From NCBI GenBank assembly GCA_036004405.1, contig DASYRM010000113.1, forward strand, positions 1 through 64,000: a stretch of 64,000 bases of DNA, given 5' to 3'. The notes beneath the pieces were generated by a model that searched no databases, was not told the origin of the DNA, and saw nothing but the letters and a program-made list of their open reading frames with translations. This DNA comes from DASYRM01 sp036004405 (GTDB lineage: Bacteria; Acidobacteriota; Vicinamibacteria; Vicinamibacterales; UBA2999). Made by a program: the position numbers and the translations under genes. Positions 7,092 to 16,260 of this stretch are shown here, one piece after another. Numbering within the stretch: the stretch's first letter is position 1; every line of letters starts with the position of its first letter.

Positions 7092-8069
7092 GTGCCCAGA
7101 CCCACCGTTCTCGTCACCAAACGGCTTCCGTCGCTGGCGATGACCCGCCTCGAGGAGGCGTGCGACGTCGATCTGAACGACCGCGAGACGTTCCTGTCGC
7201 ACGACGAGCTCATCGCGCGGGTGCGCGGCAAGCACGGGCTGATTGCGATGCTGCCCGACACGGTGGACCGTGCCGTGCTCGAAGCGGGGCTGCCTGATCT
7301 GAAGGTGGTGGCCGCGGTGGCCGTCGGCATCAACAACATCGACGCAAGAACCGCCAGCGAGCTCGGCGTCACGGTGACCAATACGCCCGACGTGCTCACC
7401 GAGTCCACGGCTGACCTGACGTGGTCGCTCATCCTCGGCATCATGCGGCGCGTCACCGAAGGCGACCGGCTGGTACGCCGCGGCGGCTGGAAGGCGTGGG
7501 CGTTCGACTTCATGCTCGGCAGCGAGCTGCGCGGGAAGCAGCTGGGGATCGTCGGGTTCGGGCGCATCGGGCGCGCGGTGGCGAGGCGCGCCGCCGCCTT
7601 CGGTGTACGGGTCGCCTACTTCGCGCGCGGCGCCAAGGCGTCGCAGGCGGCGTCCAGCGAGATCCAAGCGGAGCCGATGCCGCTCGACCGCCTGCTCGCG
7701 ACCTCGGACATCGTGTCGCTCCACTGCCCGCTGACGCCGGAGACACGCCACTTGATCGATCAGACCGCGCTCGCGCGCATGAAGCGCTCTGCGTATCTGA
7801 TCAACGCGTCGCGCGGACCGGTCGTGGACGAAGCCGCGCTGGCGTGGGCGCTCAAGAACCGGCTCATTGCCGGCGCCGGCCTCGACGTCTACGAGAACGA
7901 GCCCGCCGTGCTGCCGGATCTGCTGACGCTCGAGAACGTGCTGCTCTGTCCGCATCTCGGGAGCGCGACGAGCGAGACCCGCACCGCGATGGCGGATCTG
8001 GCGGCGCGCAACATCGTGGCCGTGCTCATGGGCCAGCCGCCGCTGACGCCCGTTCCGCCGGTGACGTGA
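7092..8069 (+). CDS. D-isomer-specific 2-hydroxyacid dehydrogenase (glyoxylate/hydroxypyruvate reductase-like)
   Basis: A 325-residue NAD(P)-dependent dehydrogenase that interconverts a 2-keto acid and a D-2-hydroxy acid. It has the Rossmann motif GFGRIG (155-160) and the catalytic Arg241 (NASRGPVVDE), Glu270 (LDVYENEP) and His288 (LLCPHLGSAT), with the same spacing as hydroxypyruvate reductases. The GTG start at 7092 is 7 bases after the Cys-rich microcompartment gene, so it shares the operon. No encapsulation-like extension is obvious at either end, so it may act outside the shell, or only be co-transcribed. Substrate assignment among glyoxylate, hydroxypyruvate and similar acids is not possible here. 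Confidence 0.9.
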   Translation: MPRPTVLVTKRLPSLAMTRLEEACDVDLNDRETFLSHDELIARVRGKHGLIAMLPDTVDRAVLEAGLPDLKVVAAVAVGINNIDARTASELGVTVTNTPDVLTESTADLTWSLILGIMRRVTEGDRLVRRGGWKAWAFDFMLGSELRGKQLGIVGFGRIGRAVARRAAAFGVRVAYFARGAKASQAASSEIQAEPMPLDRLLATSDIVSLHCPLTPETRHLIDQTALARMKRSAYLINASRGPVVDEAALAWALKNRLIAGAGLDVYENEPAVLPDLLTLENVLLCPHLGSATSETRTAMADLAARNIVAVLMGQPPLTPVPPVT

Positions 8070-8746
8070 GCACTCCTCGCCCGACGCGCGTGCGGGTGGC
8101 GCGGACCATGCGCGCGCTGGCGAAAGCCATTACCGGCATGGAGCTGCCGGCGGTCGAGAAAGTCGCCGAAGCCGAGGCCGACAACGCCTTCCAGATCCTG
8201 ATCGCGACGCTGCTCTCGGCCCGCACGCAGGATGCCACCACCGCGGCGGCCTCGGGGCGCCTCTTTGCGCGGGCGCGTACACCGCCCTCGATGGCGCGGC
8301 TGCGCGTGCGGGAGATCGAGACCCTCATCTACCCTGTCAGCTTCTACCGGAACAAGGCCGAGCACGTGAAGGCGTGCTGCGAGATGCTCATGACCCGCTT
8401 CGGCGGGCGCGTGCCGGCGACGCTCGACGAGCTCGTGCAGCTGCCCGGCGTGGGTCGCAAGACGGCGAATCTGGTGCTGATCCTCGCCTTCAAGAGCCGC
8501 CAGAACATCTGCGTGGACACACACGTACACCGGATCTCGAACCGGCTGGGCTGGGTGGCGACGAAGACCCCCGAAGACACCGAGCAGGCGCTCTACCGGG
8601 CCACCGAGCAGCGGTGGTGGGCCTCGATCAACCTGTATCTCGTCACGTGGGGGCAGAACGTGTGCCGCCCCGTGCATCCGCGCTGCGGCGATTGCGCGAT
8701 TGCGGCAGATTGTCCAAGAATTGGCGTCACCGGGAGGCTTCGATGA
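8066..8746 (+). CDS. nth: Endonuclease III (DNA glycosylase/AP lyase)
   Basis: A 226-residue HhH-GPD glycosylase that removes oxidised pyrimidines and cuts at the abasic site during base-excision repair. The helix-hairpin-helix LPGVGRKTANLVL carries the candidate catalytic Lys132, followed by Asp151 in VDTHVHRISNRLGW. A C-x6-C-x2-C-x5-C iron-sulfur loop ends the protein (CRPVHPRCGDCAIAADC). The GTG start overlaps the previous stop by 4 bases and its own stop overlaps the cyclophilin start, so it is translationally coupled, although its role has no evident link to the microcompartment. Confidence 0.95.
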   Translation: MSTPRPTRVRVARTMRALAKAITGMELPAVEKVAEAEADNAFQILIATLLSARTQDATTAAASGRLFARARTPPSMARLRVREIETLIYPVSFYRNKAEHVKACCEMLMTRFGGRVPATLDELVQLPGVGRKTANLVLILAFKSRQNICVDTHVHRISNRLGWVATKTPEDTEQALYRATEQRWWASINLYLVTWGQNVCRPVHPRCGDCAIAADCPRIGVTGRLR

Positions 8747-9342
8747 AACAGGTCGGATTGGCGATGGCGGCGGTGGTGGCGATGGCAACGGTCAGCGTAT
8801 GGGCCGGTCAGGGCGCGACGGCCAAGCCCGCCGCGCGCGGCGCGGTGGCCGCGCCGGCGCAACCGAAGAAGTCGCCGGGGGCCGGACCGATCGTCGTCGT
8901 CGAGACGACGAAGGGGACGTTTCAGTTCGAGACCTATCCCAACGAAGCGCCGAAGAGCGTCGAGCACATCCTGGGGCTCGTGAAGCGGAACTTCTACAAC
9001 GGCATGCGCGTGCATCGTCAGATCCCCGGCTTCATCATGCAGTTCGGCGATCCGTTCTCGCGCGACATGTCGAAGAAGGATCTGTGGGGGACCGGCGGCA
9101 GCTTCAACATCGTCGGCGTGGGGGAGCCGAACCCGAAGCGCAAGCACGTGCTCGGGGCGGTGGCGCTGGCGTATCCGGGCCGCGATCCGCGCCAGGCCGA
9201 CAGCCAGATCTACGTCACGCTGGCGCCGACGCCCAAACTCGACGGCGACTACACCGTGATCGGGCAGGTGATTGCGGGCATGGACGTGGTGCAGAAGCTG
9301 GTGGTTCCTGACGTCATCCGGCGGGTGACGGTCAAGGAGTAG
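8743..9342 (+). CDS. Secreted peptidyl-prolyl cis-trans isomerase (cyclophilin type)
   Basis: A 199-residue cyclophilin-like prolyl isomerase with an N-terminal signal peptide (about residues 1-22, ending VWAGQG) and an Ala/Pro-rich linker, so it should act in the periplasm. Domain motifs include VVVETTKGTFQFETYPNEAPKS written in part as TTKGTFQFET, then NFYNGMRVHRQIPGFIMQFGD, SQIYVTLAPTPKLDGDYTVI (the family's FFI.L...P.LDG.YTVFG region) and GQVIAGMDVV. GGGAGG precedes the ATG. The gene converges with the histidine kinase gene, and the two coding regions overlap by 11 bases. Confidence 0.9.
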   Translation: MKQVGLAMAAVVAMATVSVWAGQGATAKPAARGAVAAPAQPKKSPGAGPIVVVETTKGTFQFETYPNEAPKSVEHILGLVKRNFYNGMRVHRQIPGFIMQFGDPFSRDMSKKDLWGTGGSFNIVGVGEPNPKRKHVLGAVALAYPGRDPRQADSQIYVTLAPTPKLDGDYTVIGQVIAGMDVVQKLVVPDVIRRVTVKE

Positions 9343-12300
9343 GTTCCGACGTCAGCTCGGCCAGCGCGAGCCGCAGGTCTGAGAGCCGCGGCGGCTTGGC
9401 AAGGACTCGATCCACGTACGAAGGTAAGTCGCCCTCGTCGATCATTCGCTGGCCCCAGCCGGTGAGCATGACCAGCGGTGTAGACGGCGAAATGGCCTTG
9501 ATGGCGCTCGCCACCTTGCGTCCGTCGACTGACGGCATGCCGAGGTCCGTGATCACCACCGCAAAGGGGTTTCCCCCTTCCATTTCTCGTCGAAACGCGT
9601 CGATGCCGTTCTGTCCACCGTCGGACGCCGTAACCGTGTGTCCGTCGGCCTTCAAGGCATCGTGCAGCGACCGGAGGAGCACCGGGTCGTCGTCGATGAT
9701 GAGAATCCGCATCGGCGGGACGCGGGTGAGCGGCTTCCGCGCGCTCACCACTTCCAAAGGAGTCGACGGGGCCAGGAACGCGAGACGCACCGTGGTGCCC
9801 CGGCCGGGCTCGCTCTCGATTTCGAGGTCCGCGCTGTGCCGTTGCGCGGTGCCGTACACCGTAGCCAGCCCGAGCCCGGTGCCCCGTCTGCCCTTGGTGG
9901 AGAAGAACGGCTCCAGGCAGCGCTGACGCGTTTCGTCGTTCATGCCTACGCCGGTGTCGGAGACCTCGATCGCGACGCGTTCCGCCGCCAGCGGCGCGTC
10001 GCTGGTCGGCGGTACCATTCGCGTCCGGATGGTGAGGGTGCCGCCCTCGGGCATGGCATCGACGGCGTTGAACACCAGGTTGATGAGGGCTTGACGCAGG
10101 TCGCTCTCCGCGCCGGAGACCCGCGGCGTCTCGGTCAGCTGAGTGGAAACGCCGATCACCACGCCCTGCCGCTGCGGCATGTCGCTCCACTTCGCCCGCG
10201 TCAGGCTCACGACCTCTTTGGCCAGGCTGTTCAGATCGACGGGCGCGAGTTGGGGCTGTGATTCCCGGTCCCGGTAGAACTCGCGCAGGCGGTCCACCGT
10301 GTGCGCCACATCGTCGACGGCATGTCGCATGTCCGACAGGTGCTGCTGCGATTCGGCGCTGAGCGCCGGCTCCGCTTCCATCAGCAGGTCGGTGCACAGC
10401 GCAATCGGCGAGATGGCGTTGTTGATATCGTGCGCGATGCCGCTGGCCATCTGCCCGAGAACTCTGAGCCGCTCCTGCTCCGCGACCGCCTGTTGCGTCT
10501 GCTTCAGATCGTCGTACGCGTGCTGGAGCGCCGCATAGAGCTGTGCCTGTTGCGCGGCGAGGGCAACGTGCTCGCTCAACTGGCGGAGGAACTCGCACTC
10601 GGCGCTGCTGAAGGCCGACCCGCTTCGACGTGCGGCCATCAGCACCCCGAAGGTCGTGCTCTCGACGAGCAACGGGGCAGCCACCAGCGACCGGAGCCCA
10701 CCGTTCGCCAACCGCTGGGGAAAGAAGAACTGGAGACGTGTGAGATCGGGTTCGTAGACGAGTTGGCCGTTGACGCAGCGCCGCAGGCCGTTCTGACCGA
10801 CCGGGACACGCGCTTTCTCGGGCATCGAGAGGCGGTCGGCCAGTGGCTGGCTGCGCACGCCGACCCGGGCCATCACCAGAGAGTCGTCGCCCCGGTCGTA
10901 CAAGCCGATACAGCAGAAGTCGAGCTGCAGCTGGTCCTCGACGCTGCGTACGACCACCTGGAGAATGCTGTCGAGATCCTGACGCGCGCCGATCGCGCGC
11001 GTGAGCGTGTCGAGGAGGTTGAGGCGTTCCAGTTGTGCCTGCAGGCGCTCGTCCGACCGTTTGCGCTCCGTGATGTCGCGGACGAACGCGCTGAAGGAGA
11101 CGCCAGTCGCCGTCCGGAGCGGCGTGATCGCCAGCTCGATTGGGAATTCGTGGCCATCGCGATGGAGCGCCGAGAGCTCGAGTCGCGTGCCCAGCACGGG
11201 ACCTTCGCCGGTCGCCATGTAGTGTGCGAGGCCGTGGCGGTGCGCGTTGCGGTACTGCTCCGGAACGATAGTGTCGGCCAGAGAGCGGGCGAGCACTTCG
11301 TCGCGGCTCCAGCCGAAGATCCGCTCGGCCTGTGGGCTCCATCCCGTGATCGCGCCAGTACCGTCGATGGTGATCACGGCGTCGAGCGCCGTCTCGATGA
11401 TCAGACGCGTGCGCTCCTCGTTGGCTCGCAGCGCCTCCTCGGTGCGCTTGCGGTCGGTGATGTCGGTGGAGATGCCGAACACCGCGTAGATCTGCCCGGC
11501 CTCGTCCCGCAGGGGGCACTTGACGGACAGGTAGGTGTGGACCGCGCCGTCGAGCGGCACCGGCTCCTCGGCGGTCAGGGCGACTCCGGCGGCCGCCACA
11601 CGCTGGTCCATCCGGCGGAAGACGTCCGCCTCCTCCTTCGAAAACAGGTGGTAGTCGGTCTGTCCGAGGAACGCGCTGGCGGACAGCTTGAACAGTTCGG
11701 CGAACCGGGGATTGATGTAGAGGTAACGGCCCTCGAGATCCTTGGCGTAGATGACGGCGGAAGAGTTCTCGCTGATGGCCTCCAGCAGTCTCTGGCTGTG
11801 CCCGAGGGCATGTGCGACTGCGCGCTCGCCGGTTTCCACGAGGATGAGGCGCCTCAACGTGAACCAACCGACGGCGCCGATGATGACGATGCTGGACACG
11901 GTGAAGAGGGCCTGCCCGAACTCGGTGTCGTACAGCCCTCGGCGCTCGCCGACCAGGCGGAGCCAGCCGATGCCGATTGGCACAGCGACGATGACGGGCA
12001 AAAGTCGCCGGGCGAGCATGCCGCCGACCGCGTCAGCCGAGAGGACCCTCATCAGGCCGCCCGCCGGCTGTGCCGCCAGCACGCTCAGTCCGAGGATGAG
12101 CACGCACCCGGTGGTGTAGATCGAGATCGACCCGAAGCCGGGAATCGAGTACAGCGAGGCCGCCCCGTACGCGTAGCCGCACAGGGTCATGAGCGCGATG
12201 ATCGTGGCCAGCAGCCCCAGCCACTGTGAGCTGAGGCGCGCCCGTGAGGCGCTGTCGAGCCGGAGGATCGCCGTCGCGATCATCGCGAGCAGCACCGCGG

Positions 12301-12682
12301 TGCTCGGTGCCATGCGCCCGGGCCTGTTCGTCGAGGCTGGATCCGGGAACAACAGCTCATCGACGTGGAGATTCCAACCGGCGACGTCCTGGCTGAGCGT
12401 CACGGCCACCATCCCGAGCGCCAAGCCGGCGAGGAGCAGCGTCGCGCGGCGGTTGCGCTCGCTGTCAAAGAAGAGAAGCGCCGCGCCGAGCAGGGCGAAG
12501 CACACGGCGGTGTTGGCCTTCATCGTGGCCCAGGATGGATGGAGACTCGTGAGCCCCGGCACATCGGCGTACCAACCGACGAGGACCAGCAGACCGATCG
12601 TCGCGACCATGAGGCCGCCGAGCTGACTGAACCGGCGGAATCGTGTGACGATCGTGGCCGAGACCAGCGTCGTGGCTCCCAT
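9332..12682 (-). CDS. Hybrid sensor histidine kinase / response regulator (7-8 TM, PAS-PAS-GAF-HisKA-HATPase-REC)
   Basis: A 1116-residue membrane sensor. The first 290 residues or so hold seven to eight hydrophobic helices. Then follow two PAS domains (about 300-410 and 420-540, for example YAKDLEGRYLYINPRF and GAITGWSPQAERIFGW), a GAF domain (about 560-720), a phospho-acceptor helix with IAHDINNAISP, an ATP-binding domain (NLVFNAVDAMPEGG, DTGVGM, GTGLGLATVYG) and a C-terminal receiver (LIIDDDP, VVITDLGMPSVDG, LAKP). The start at 12682 is chosen because GGAG lies 6 bases upstream; an in-frame ATG at 12700 lacks this. The signal and partner regulator are unknown. It overlaps the cyclophilin gene by 11 bases. 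Confidence 0.9.
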   Translation of the reverse strand: MGATTLVSATIVTRFRRFSQLGGLMVATIGLLVLVGWYADVPGLTSLHPSWATMKANTAVCFALLGAALLFFDSERNRRATLLLAGLALGMVAVTLSQDVAGWNLHVDELLFPDPASTNRPGRMAPSTAVLLAMIATAILRLDSASRARLSSQWLGLLATIIALMTLCGYAYGAASLYSIPGFGSISIYTTGCVLILGLSVLAAQPAGGLMRVLSADAVGGMLARRLLPVIVAVPIGIGWLRLVGERRGLYDTEFGQALFTVSSIVIIGAVGWFTLRRLILVETGERAVAHALGHSQRLLEAISENSSAVIYAKDLEGRYLYINPRFAELFKLSASAFLGQTDYHLFSKEEADVFRRMDQRVAAAGVALTAEEPVPLDGAVHTYLSVKCPLRDEAGQIYAVFGISTDITDRKRTEEALRANEERTRLIIETALDAVITIDGTGAITGWSPQAERIFGWSRDEVLARSLADTIVPEQYRNAHRHGLAHYMATGEGPVLGTRLELSALHRDGHEFPIELAITPLRTATGVSFSAFVRDITERKRSDERLQAQLERLNLLDTLTRAIGARQDLDSILQVVVRSVEDQLQLDFCCIGLYDRGDDSLVMARVGVRSQPLADRLSMPEKARVPVGQNGLRRCVNGQLVYEPDLTRLQFFFPQRLANGGLRSLVAAPLLVESTTFGVLMAARRSGSAFSSAECEFLRQLSEHVALAAQQAQLYAALQHAYDDLKQTQQAVAEQERLRVLGQMASGIAHDINNAISPIALCTDLLMEAEPALSAESQQHLSDMRHAVDDVAHTVDRLREFYRDRESQPQLAPVDLNSLAKEVVSLTRAKWSDMPQRQGVVIGVSTQLTETPRVSGAESDLRQALINLVFNAVDAMPEGGTLTIRTRMVPPTSDAPLAAERVAIEVSDTGVGMNDETRQRCLEPFFSTKGRRGTGLGLATVYGTAQRHSADLEIESEPGRGTTVRLAFLAPSTPLEVVSARKPLTRVPPMRILIIDDDPVLLRSLHDALKADGHTVTASDGGQNGIDAFRREMEGGNPFAVVITDLGMPSVDGRKVASAIKAISPSTPLVMLTGWGQRMIDEGDLPSYVDRVLAKPPRLSDLRLALAELTSEPTP

Positions 12683-12739
12683 GTGCGCTCCATATACCAT
12701 GCAGGAACGGCGCCGAGCAGAGCCGGCTCGTGCTCATCG

Positions 12740-13729
12740 TTAGCGGCCTGTGCCGTGCGGCAGCGATGGAGCGCGGCGCGTGGGGGCCTCCAGCAGTTCC
12801 TTCAGCTCCGGATAGCGCTCGATCAGGGCGGGTGGATACTCGCCCTCGATCGGCTCGCCGAGCTGCGCTTTCAGCATGAGCGCGTTCACCACTGACTTCG
12901 ACGAGTAGTGGTTGTTGGTGTAGAGGTACGACTTCTTCACCAGGCGCCGCGCCGCGCCTGCGACGTCTGAAAACTCCTGTAGCTCCTGCGCGGAGTAGAG
13001 GTAGTTGTAGCGGTCCTCGGACTTCTCGTGCGTCCACCACTGGGCCGCGTTCCGGCCGTGCAGCCGCATGTAGTAGAAGCCTTTCACGTTCGGCAGGTAG
13101 TTCTGGCGGATCGAGAGCTTGAACTTCGGCTCGTCGATCTGCGTGAACGCCGCGTTGAACGAGTTGAGGAGCGACAGCGTGTCGCCCAGCGCGTCGCTCC
13201 AGCTCTTGTGCCTGAGTTCCACTGCCACCGGATAGTCGTGGAACGCGCGCAGCAGGTGTGCGAGGTACTCGCGCGACGGCGGCGTGTCCTTGAAGCTGGG
13301 AGGAAACTGCGCGAGCAGCGCGCCCAGCCGCCCGCTCGACGCCAGCGGCTCGATGCCGGCGCGGAAATCGTCGATGTCGCTCTGCGTCACCTGGGCGAGC
13401 GCCTCGAGCAGCGGCCCTTCCGAGCCGGGCGCCGTCTTGAGCGCCGCCTCCCGGAACATCTTCGGGTGCGTGAACTTCTGGTACAGCTTCAGCGAGAACT
13501 CGAAGTCGGACGGCGTCCGCGCCGCCCACTGGCGCGCCACCTCGGTGCGAGGCATCCCGTAGAAGGTCGTGTTCACCTCCACGGTATCGAAGTGCTCGGC
13601 GTAGAACCGGAGCTCGTCGAAGTCCTTGGTGCCGTCGCGCTTCGACCGCGTGGCCGGGTAGAACACGCCGTTCCACGTGCCCTTTCCCGTGGGATAGCTC
13701 CAGCCGGACGTGCCGATGCGCAGGCTCAT
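12740..13729 (-). CDS. DUF72 family protein (YecE-like)
   Basis: A 329-residue member of the DUF72 TIM-barrel family, beginning SLRIGTSGWSYPTGKGTWNG and continuing with the family segments FDTVEVNTTFYGMPR, FEFSLKLYQKFTHPKMF, LLAQFPPSFK, VAVELRHKSW and YYMRLHGRNAAQWW. The biochemical function of the family is not established. It stands 35 bases from the divergent queE gene, so both probably use the short shared spacer for their promoters. The ATG at 13729 gives a standard family N-terminus. Confidence 0.9.
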   Translation of the reverse strand: MSLRIGTSGWSYPTGKGTWNGVFYPATRSKRDGTKDFDELRFYAEHFDTVEVNTTFYGMPRTEVARQWAARTPSDFEFSLKLYQKFTHPKMFREAALKTAPGSEGPLLEALAQVTQSDIDDFRAGIEPLASSGRLGALLAQFPPSFKDTPPSREYLAHLLRAFHDYPVAVELRHKSWSDALGDTLSLLNSFNAAFTQIDEPKFKLSIRQNYLPNVKGFYYMRLHGRNAAQWWTHEKSEDRYNYLYSAQELQEFSDVAGAARRLVKKSYLYTNNHYSSKSVVNALMLKAQLGEPIEGEYPPALIERYPELKELLEAPTRRAPSLPHGTGR

Positions 13730-13764
13730 GGGCGGGTAGTGCTCTTTCCCCGATAATAGAAGGA

Positions 13765-14406
13765 TTGGTTACCGTTAACGAAATCTTCTACTCGGTGCAG
13801 GGTGAGTCGAGCTACGCCGGGCAGCCGTGCGTGTTCGTGCGGCTCACCGCCTGCGACCTGCGCTGCTCGTGGTGCGACACGCCGTACGCGTTTCACGAAG
13901 GCTCCAAGCGCGAGCTGGACGCGGTGCTGCAGGACGTCGAGCGCTACGACTGCCCGCTGGTGGAGGTGACCGGCGGGGAGCCGCTGCTGCAGGAGGCCGT
14001 GTACCCGCTGATGGCTGCGCTGGTCGCGCGCGGCAAGACGGTGCTGCTCGAGACCGGCGGGCATCGCAGCACCGAGCGCGTGCCCGCCGAAGTGGTGACC
14101 ATCCTCGACGTGAAGTGTCCGGGCAGCGGCGAGGCGCACCGGATGGACTGGGCAAACCTCGATCGCCTGCGGCCGCACGACGAGGTGAAGTTCGTCATCA
14201 AGGACCGCGCCGACTACGAATACGCGCGCGCCGTCGTCCAGCGCGTGGATCTTCGGGCACGAGCCGCGGCGATCCATTTTTCCCCGGTGCACGGCGAGAT
14301 GGACCTGCGCACGTTGTCGGAATGGGTGCTGGCCGATCGGCTGCCCGTTCGCGTGCAGGTGCAGCTCCACAAGTACATCTGGGATCCCTCCACGCGCGGT
14401 GTCTGA
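13765..14406 (+). CDS. queE: 7-carboxy-7-deazaguanine synthase QueE (radical SAM)
   Basis: A 213-residue radical SAM enzyme that converts 6-carboxytetrahydropterin to 7-carboxy-7-deazaguanine on the queuosine pathway. It shows NEIFYSVQGES near the N-terminus, the cluster motif C30-x3-C34-x2-C37 (CDLRCSWCDT), and VEVTGGEPLLQ as the SAM-binding GGEP element. The conserved N-terminus begins almost at the TTG at 13765, which is the only in-frame start found nearby; AGAAGG lies immediately upstream, closer than usual, so the exact start is uncertain. It overlaps queC by 8 bases. Confidence 0.92.
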   Translation: MVTVNEIFYSVQGESSYAGQPCVFVRLTACDLRCSWCDTPYAFHEGSKRELDAVLQDVERYDCPLVEVTGGEPLLQEAVYPLMAALVARGKTVLLETGGHRSTERVPAEVVTILDVKCPGSGEAHRMDWANLDRLRPHDEVKFVIKDRADYEYARAVVQRVDLRARAAAIHFSPVHGEMDLRTLSEWVLADRLPVRVQVQLHKYIWDPSTRGV

Positions 14407-15082
14407 CGCGGTCGTTCTGCTCAGCGGCGGCCTGGACTCCTACACGGCCGCGGCCATCGCCCGGTCCGAAGGCTTCCGCCTGTTCGCGCTCACTGGGGCC
14501 TACGGCCAGCGTCATGCCCGCGAACTGGACGCCGCGCGCGCCGTGGCGCGCGCGCTTGGCGTGGCACGCCACGTCGAGATCGCGGTGGACCTCTCCACCT
14601 TCGGCGGCTCGTCGCTGACGAGCGATCTGCCGGTGCCGAAGGACCGGCCGATCGACCCCTCGGAGATTCCGTCCACCTATGTGCCCGCGCGGAACACCGT
14701 GTTCCTGTCGCTGGCGCTCGGCTGGGCGGAGGTGCTCGACGCGCGCGACATCTTCATCGGCGTCAACGCGCTCGACTATTCGGGCTACCCCGACTGCCGG
14801 CCGGAATTCATCGCGGCGTTCGAGCAGCTGGCCACGCTGGCGACGGCCAAGGGCGTGGGCGGCGCGCGTTTCCGCGTTCACACCCCGCTTATTGCGCTGA
14901 CCAAGGCGCAGATCGTCCAGCGCGGCGTCGAGCTCGGGCTCGACTACGGCCTCACGCACAGCTGTTACGATCCGATGGCCTCCGGTGCCCCGTGCGGGCG
15001 CTGCGACAGCTGCGTCCTGCGCGCCGCCGGCTTCGCGCAGGCGGGCGTGCCCGACCCGCTCGTGCCGGCCTCACGCGGATGA
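14399..15082 (+). CDS. queC: 7-cyano-7-deazaguanine synthase QueC
   Basis: A 227-residue ATP-dependent ligase that turns the QueE product into preQ0 with ammonia. The PP-loop SGGLDS is at residues 9-14, and FLSLALGWAEV, FIGVNALDYSGYPDCRPEFI and the C-terminal zinc ligands in HSCYDPMASGAPCGRCDSC are all diagnostic. The GTG start overlaps the queE stop, so the two enzymes of consecutive steps are coupled. queD, queF and the downstream queuosine genes are not in this window. Confidence 0.95.
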   Translation: MSDAVVLLSGGLDSYTAAAIARSEGFRLFALTGAYGQRHARELDAARAVARALGVARHVEIAVDLSTFGGSSLTSDLPVPKDRPIDPSEIPSTYVPARNTVFLSLALGWAEVLDARDIFIGVNALDYSGYPDCRPEFIAAFEQLATLATAKGVGGARFRVHTPLIALTKAQIVQRGVELGLDYGLTHSCYDPMASGAPCGRCDSCVLRAAGFAQAGVPDPLVPASRG

Positions 15083-16260
15083 CGCCGCGGATCTACTACA
15101 CCGACGCGTACTGCCAGGCGTTCGAGGCACGTGTCGTCCGCGCGTTCGAACACGAAGGCCGGCCCGCGGCGCTGCTCGACCGCACCGCGTTCTACCCCAC
15201 GTCCGGCGGACAGCCCTACGACGTCGGCGTGCTCGGCGGCACGGCCGTGCTCGACGTCGTGGACGTGGACGGGGAGGTCGTGCACGTCCTGGCGTCGCCG
15301 CTGGCCGAGGGCTCCACCGTGCGCGGCGAGATCGACTGGGTCCGCCGCTTCGATCACATGCAGCAGCACACCGGCCAGCACGTGCTGTCGGCGGCGCTCG
15401 TGCGGGTGTGCCACGCCGCCACGGTGAGCTTCCACCTCGGAGGCGACGCCTCGACGATCGACCTCTCCGCCGTGGTATCGCCTGCCGATGTCGAGCGGGC
15501 GGTGGACGAAGCCAACCGGATCGTCTGGGAAGACTACGAGGTCGCGGTTCGATTCGCGTCCGACGAGGAGGCAAAGGCCCTGCCGCTGCGGAAGGAGTCG
15601 GCGCGTCAGGGCGAGCTGCGCCTGATCGAGGTGCCGCACTTCGACCTGTCGGCCTGCGGGGGTACACACGTCGCCCGTACGGGCGCGATCGGCGTGATCG
15701 CTGTGATCGCCACCGAGAAATTCAAAGGCGGACTGCGCCTGACGTTCGTGTGCGGCGGCCGCGCACTTCGAACGCTGCGGCAGCTGCGCGACGCGGTGGC
15801 CGGGTCGGTGCGTCATCTCTCGGTGCTGCCGCCGGAGCTGCCGGCCGCGGTGGAGAAGCTGCAGGCCGAAGGCAAGGGGCTGCGCAAGACGATCGCCGGT
15901 CTGCAGGCCGCGCTTGCCGTGCACGAGGCCGACCGGCTGCTGGGTGCCGCGGACGGCCGTCGTGTGATCACCGAAATCTACGAAGACTGGGATGCCGCCG
16001 GGCTCAAGACCATCGCGTCGTCGCTCATTGCCCGGGATCCGGTGGCCGTGGCGCTCGTTGCGGGCGGCCCCACCGCCACCGTCGTCGTCGGCTGCGCCCC
16101 GTCTCTCGGACTCGATGCCGGCGCCGTCGTGAGGCAGCTGACCGATCGCTTCGGTGGGCGCGGCGGGGGGCGGCCGGACCTGGCGCAGGCGGGCGGGCTC
16201 TCCGGACACACGGCGGAGATCGCGGCCGCGGCGCGTCTGTGGTTAGATCGCGCGCCATGA
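15079..16260 (+). CDS. AlaX-type alanyl-tRNA editing protein with DHHA1 domain
   Basis: A 393-residue free-standing editing protein related to the C-terminal half of alanyl-tRNA synthetase; it should hydrolyse mischarged Ser- or Gly-tRNA(Ala). The editing domain has FYPTSGGQPYD, the metal ligands His97 and His101 (MQQHTGQHVLS) and Cys193 and His197 (SACGGTHV). The C-terminal third is a DHHA1-like region with a glycine-rich FGGRGGGRPDLAQAGG motif. The ATG overlaps the queC stop (ATGA) and its stop overlaps the next start (ATGA). The length fits the long AlaX-L class. Confidence 0.92.
   Translation: MTPRIYYTDAYCQAFEARVVRAFEHEGRPAALLDRTAFYPTSGGQPYDVGVLGGTAVLDVVDVDGEVVHVLASPLAEGSTVRGEIDWVRRFDHMQQHTGQHVLSAALVRVCHAATVSFHLGGDASTIDLSAVVSPADVERAVDEANRIVWEDYEVAVRFASDEEAKALPLRKESARQGELRLIEVPHFDLSACGGTHVARTGAIGVIAVIATEKFKGGLRLTFVCGGRALRTLRQLRDAVAGSVRHLSVLPPELPAAVEKLQAEGKGLRKTIAGLQAALAVHEADRLLGAADGRRVITEIYEDWDAAGLKTIASSLIARDPVAVALVAGGPTATVVVGCAPSLGLDAGAVVRQLTDRFGGRGGGRPDLAQAGGLSGHTAEIAAAARLWLDRAP

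Noticed and set aside
10301..12229. A 642-codon plus-strand frame inside the histidine kinase gene.
   Set aside because: Compositionally a GC shadow; the opposite frame encodes all kinase domains in order.
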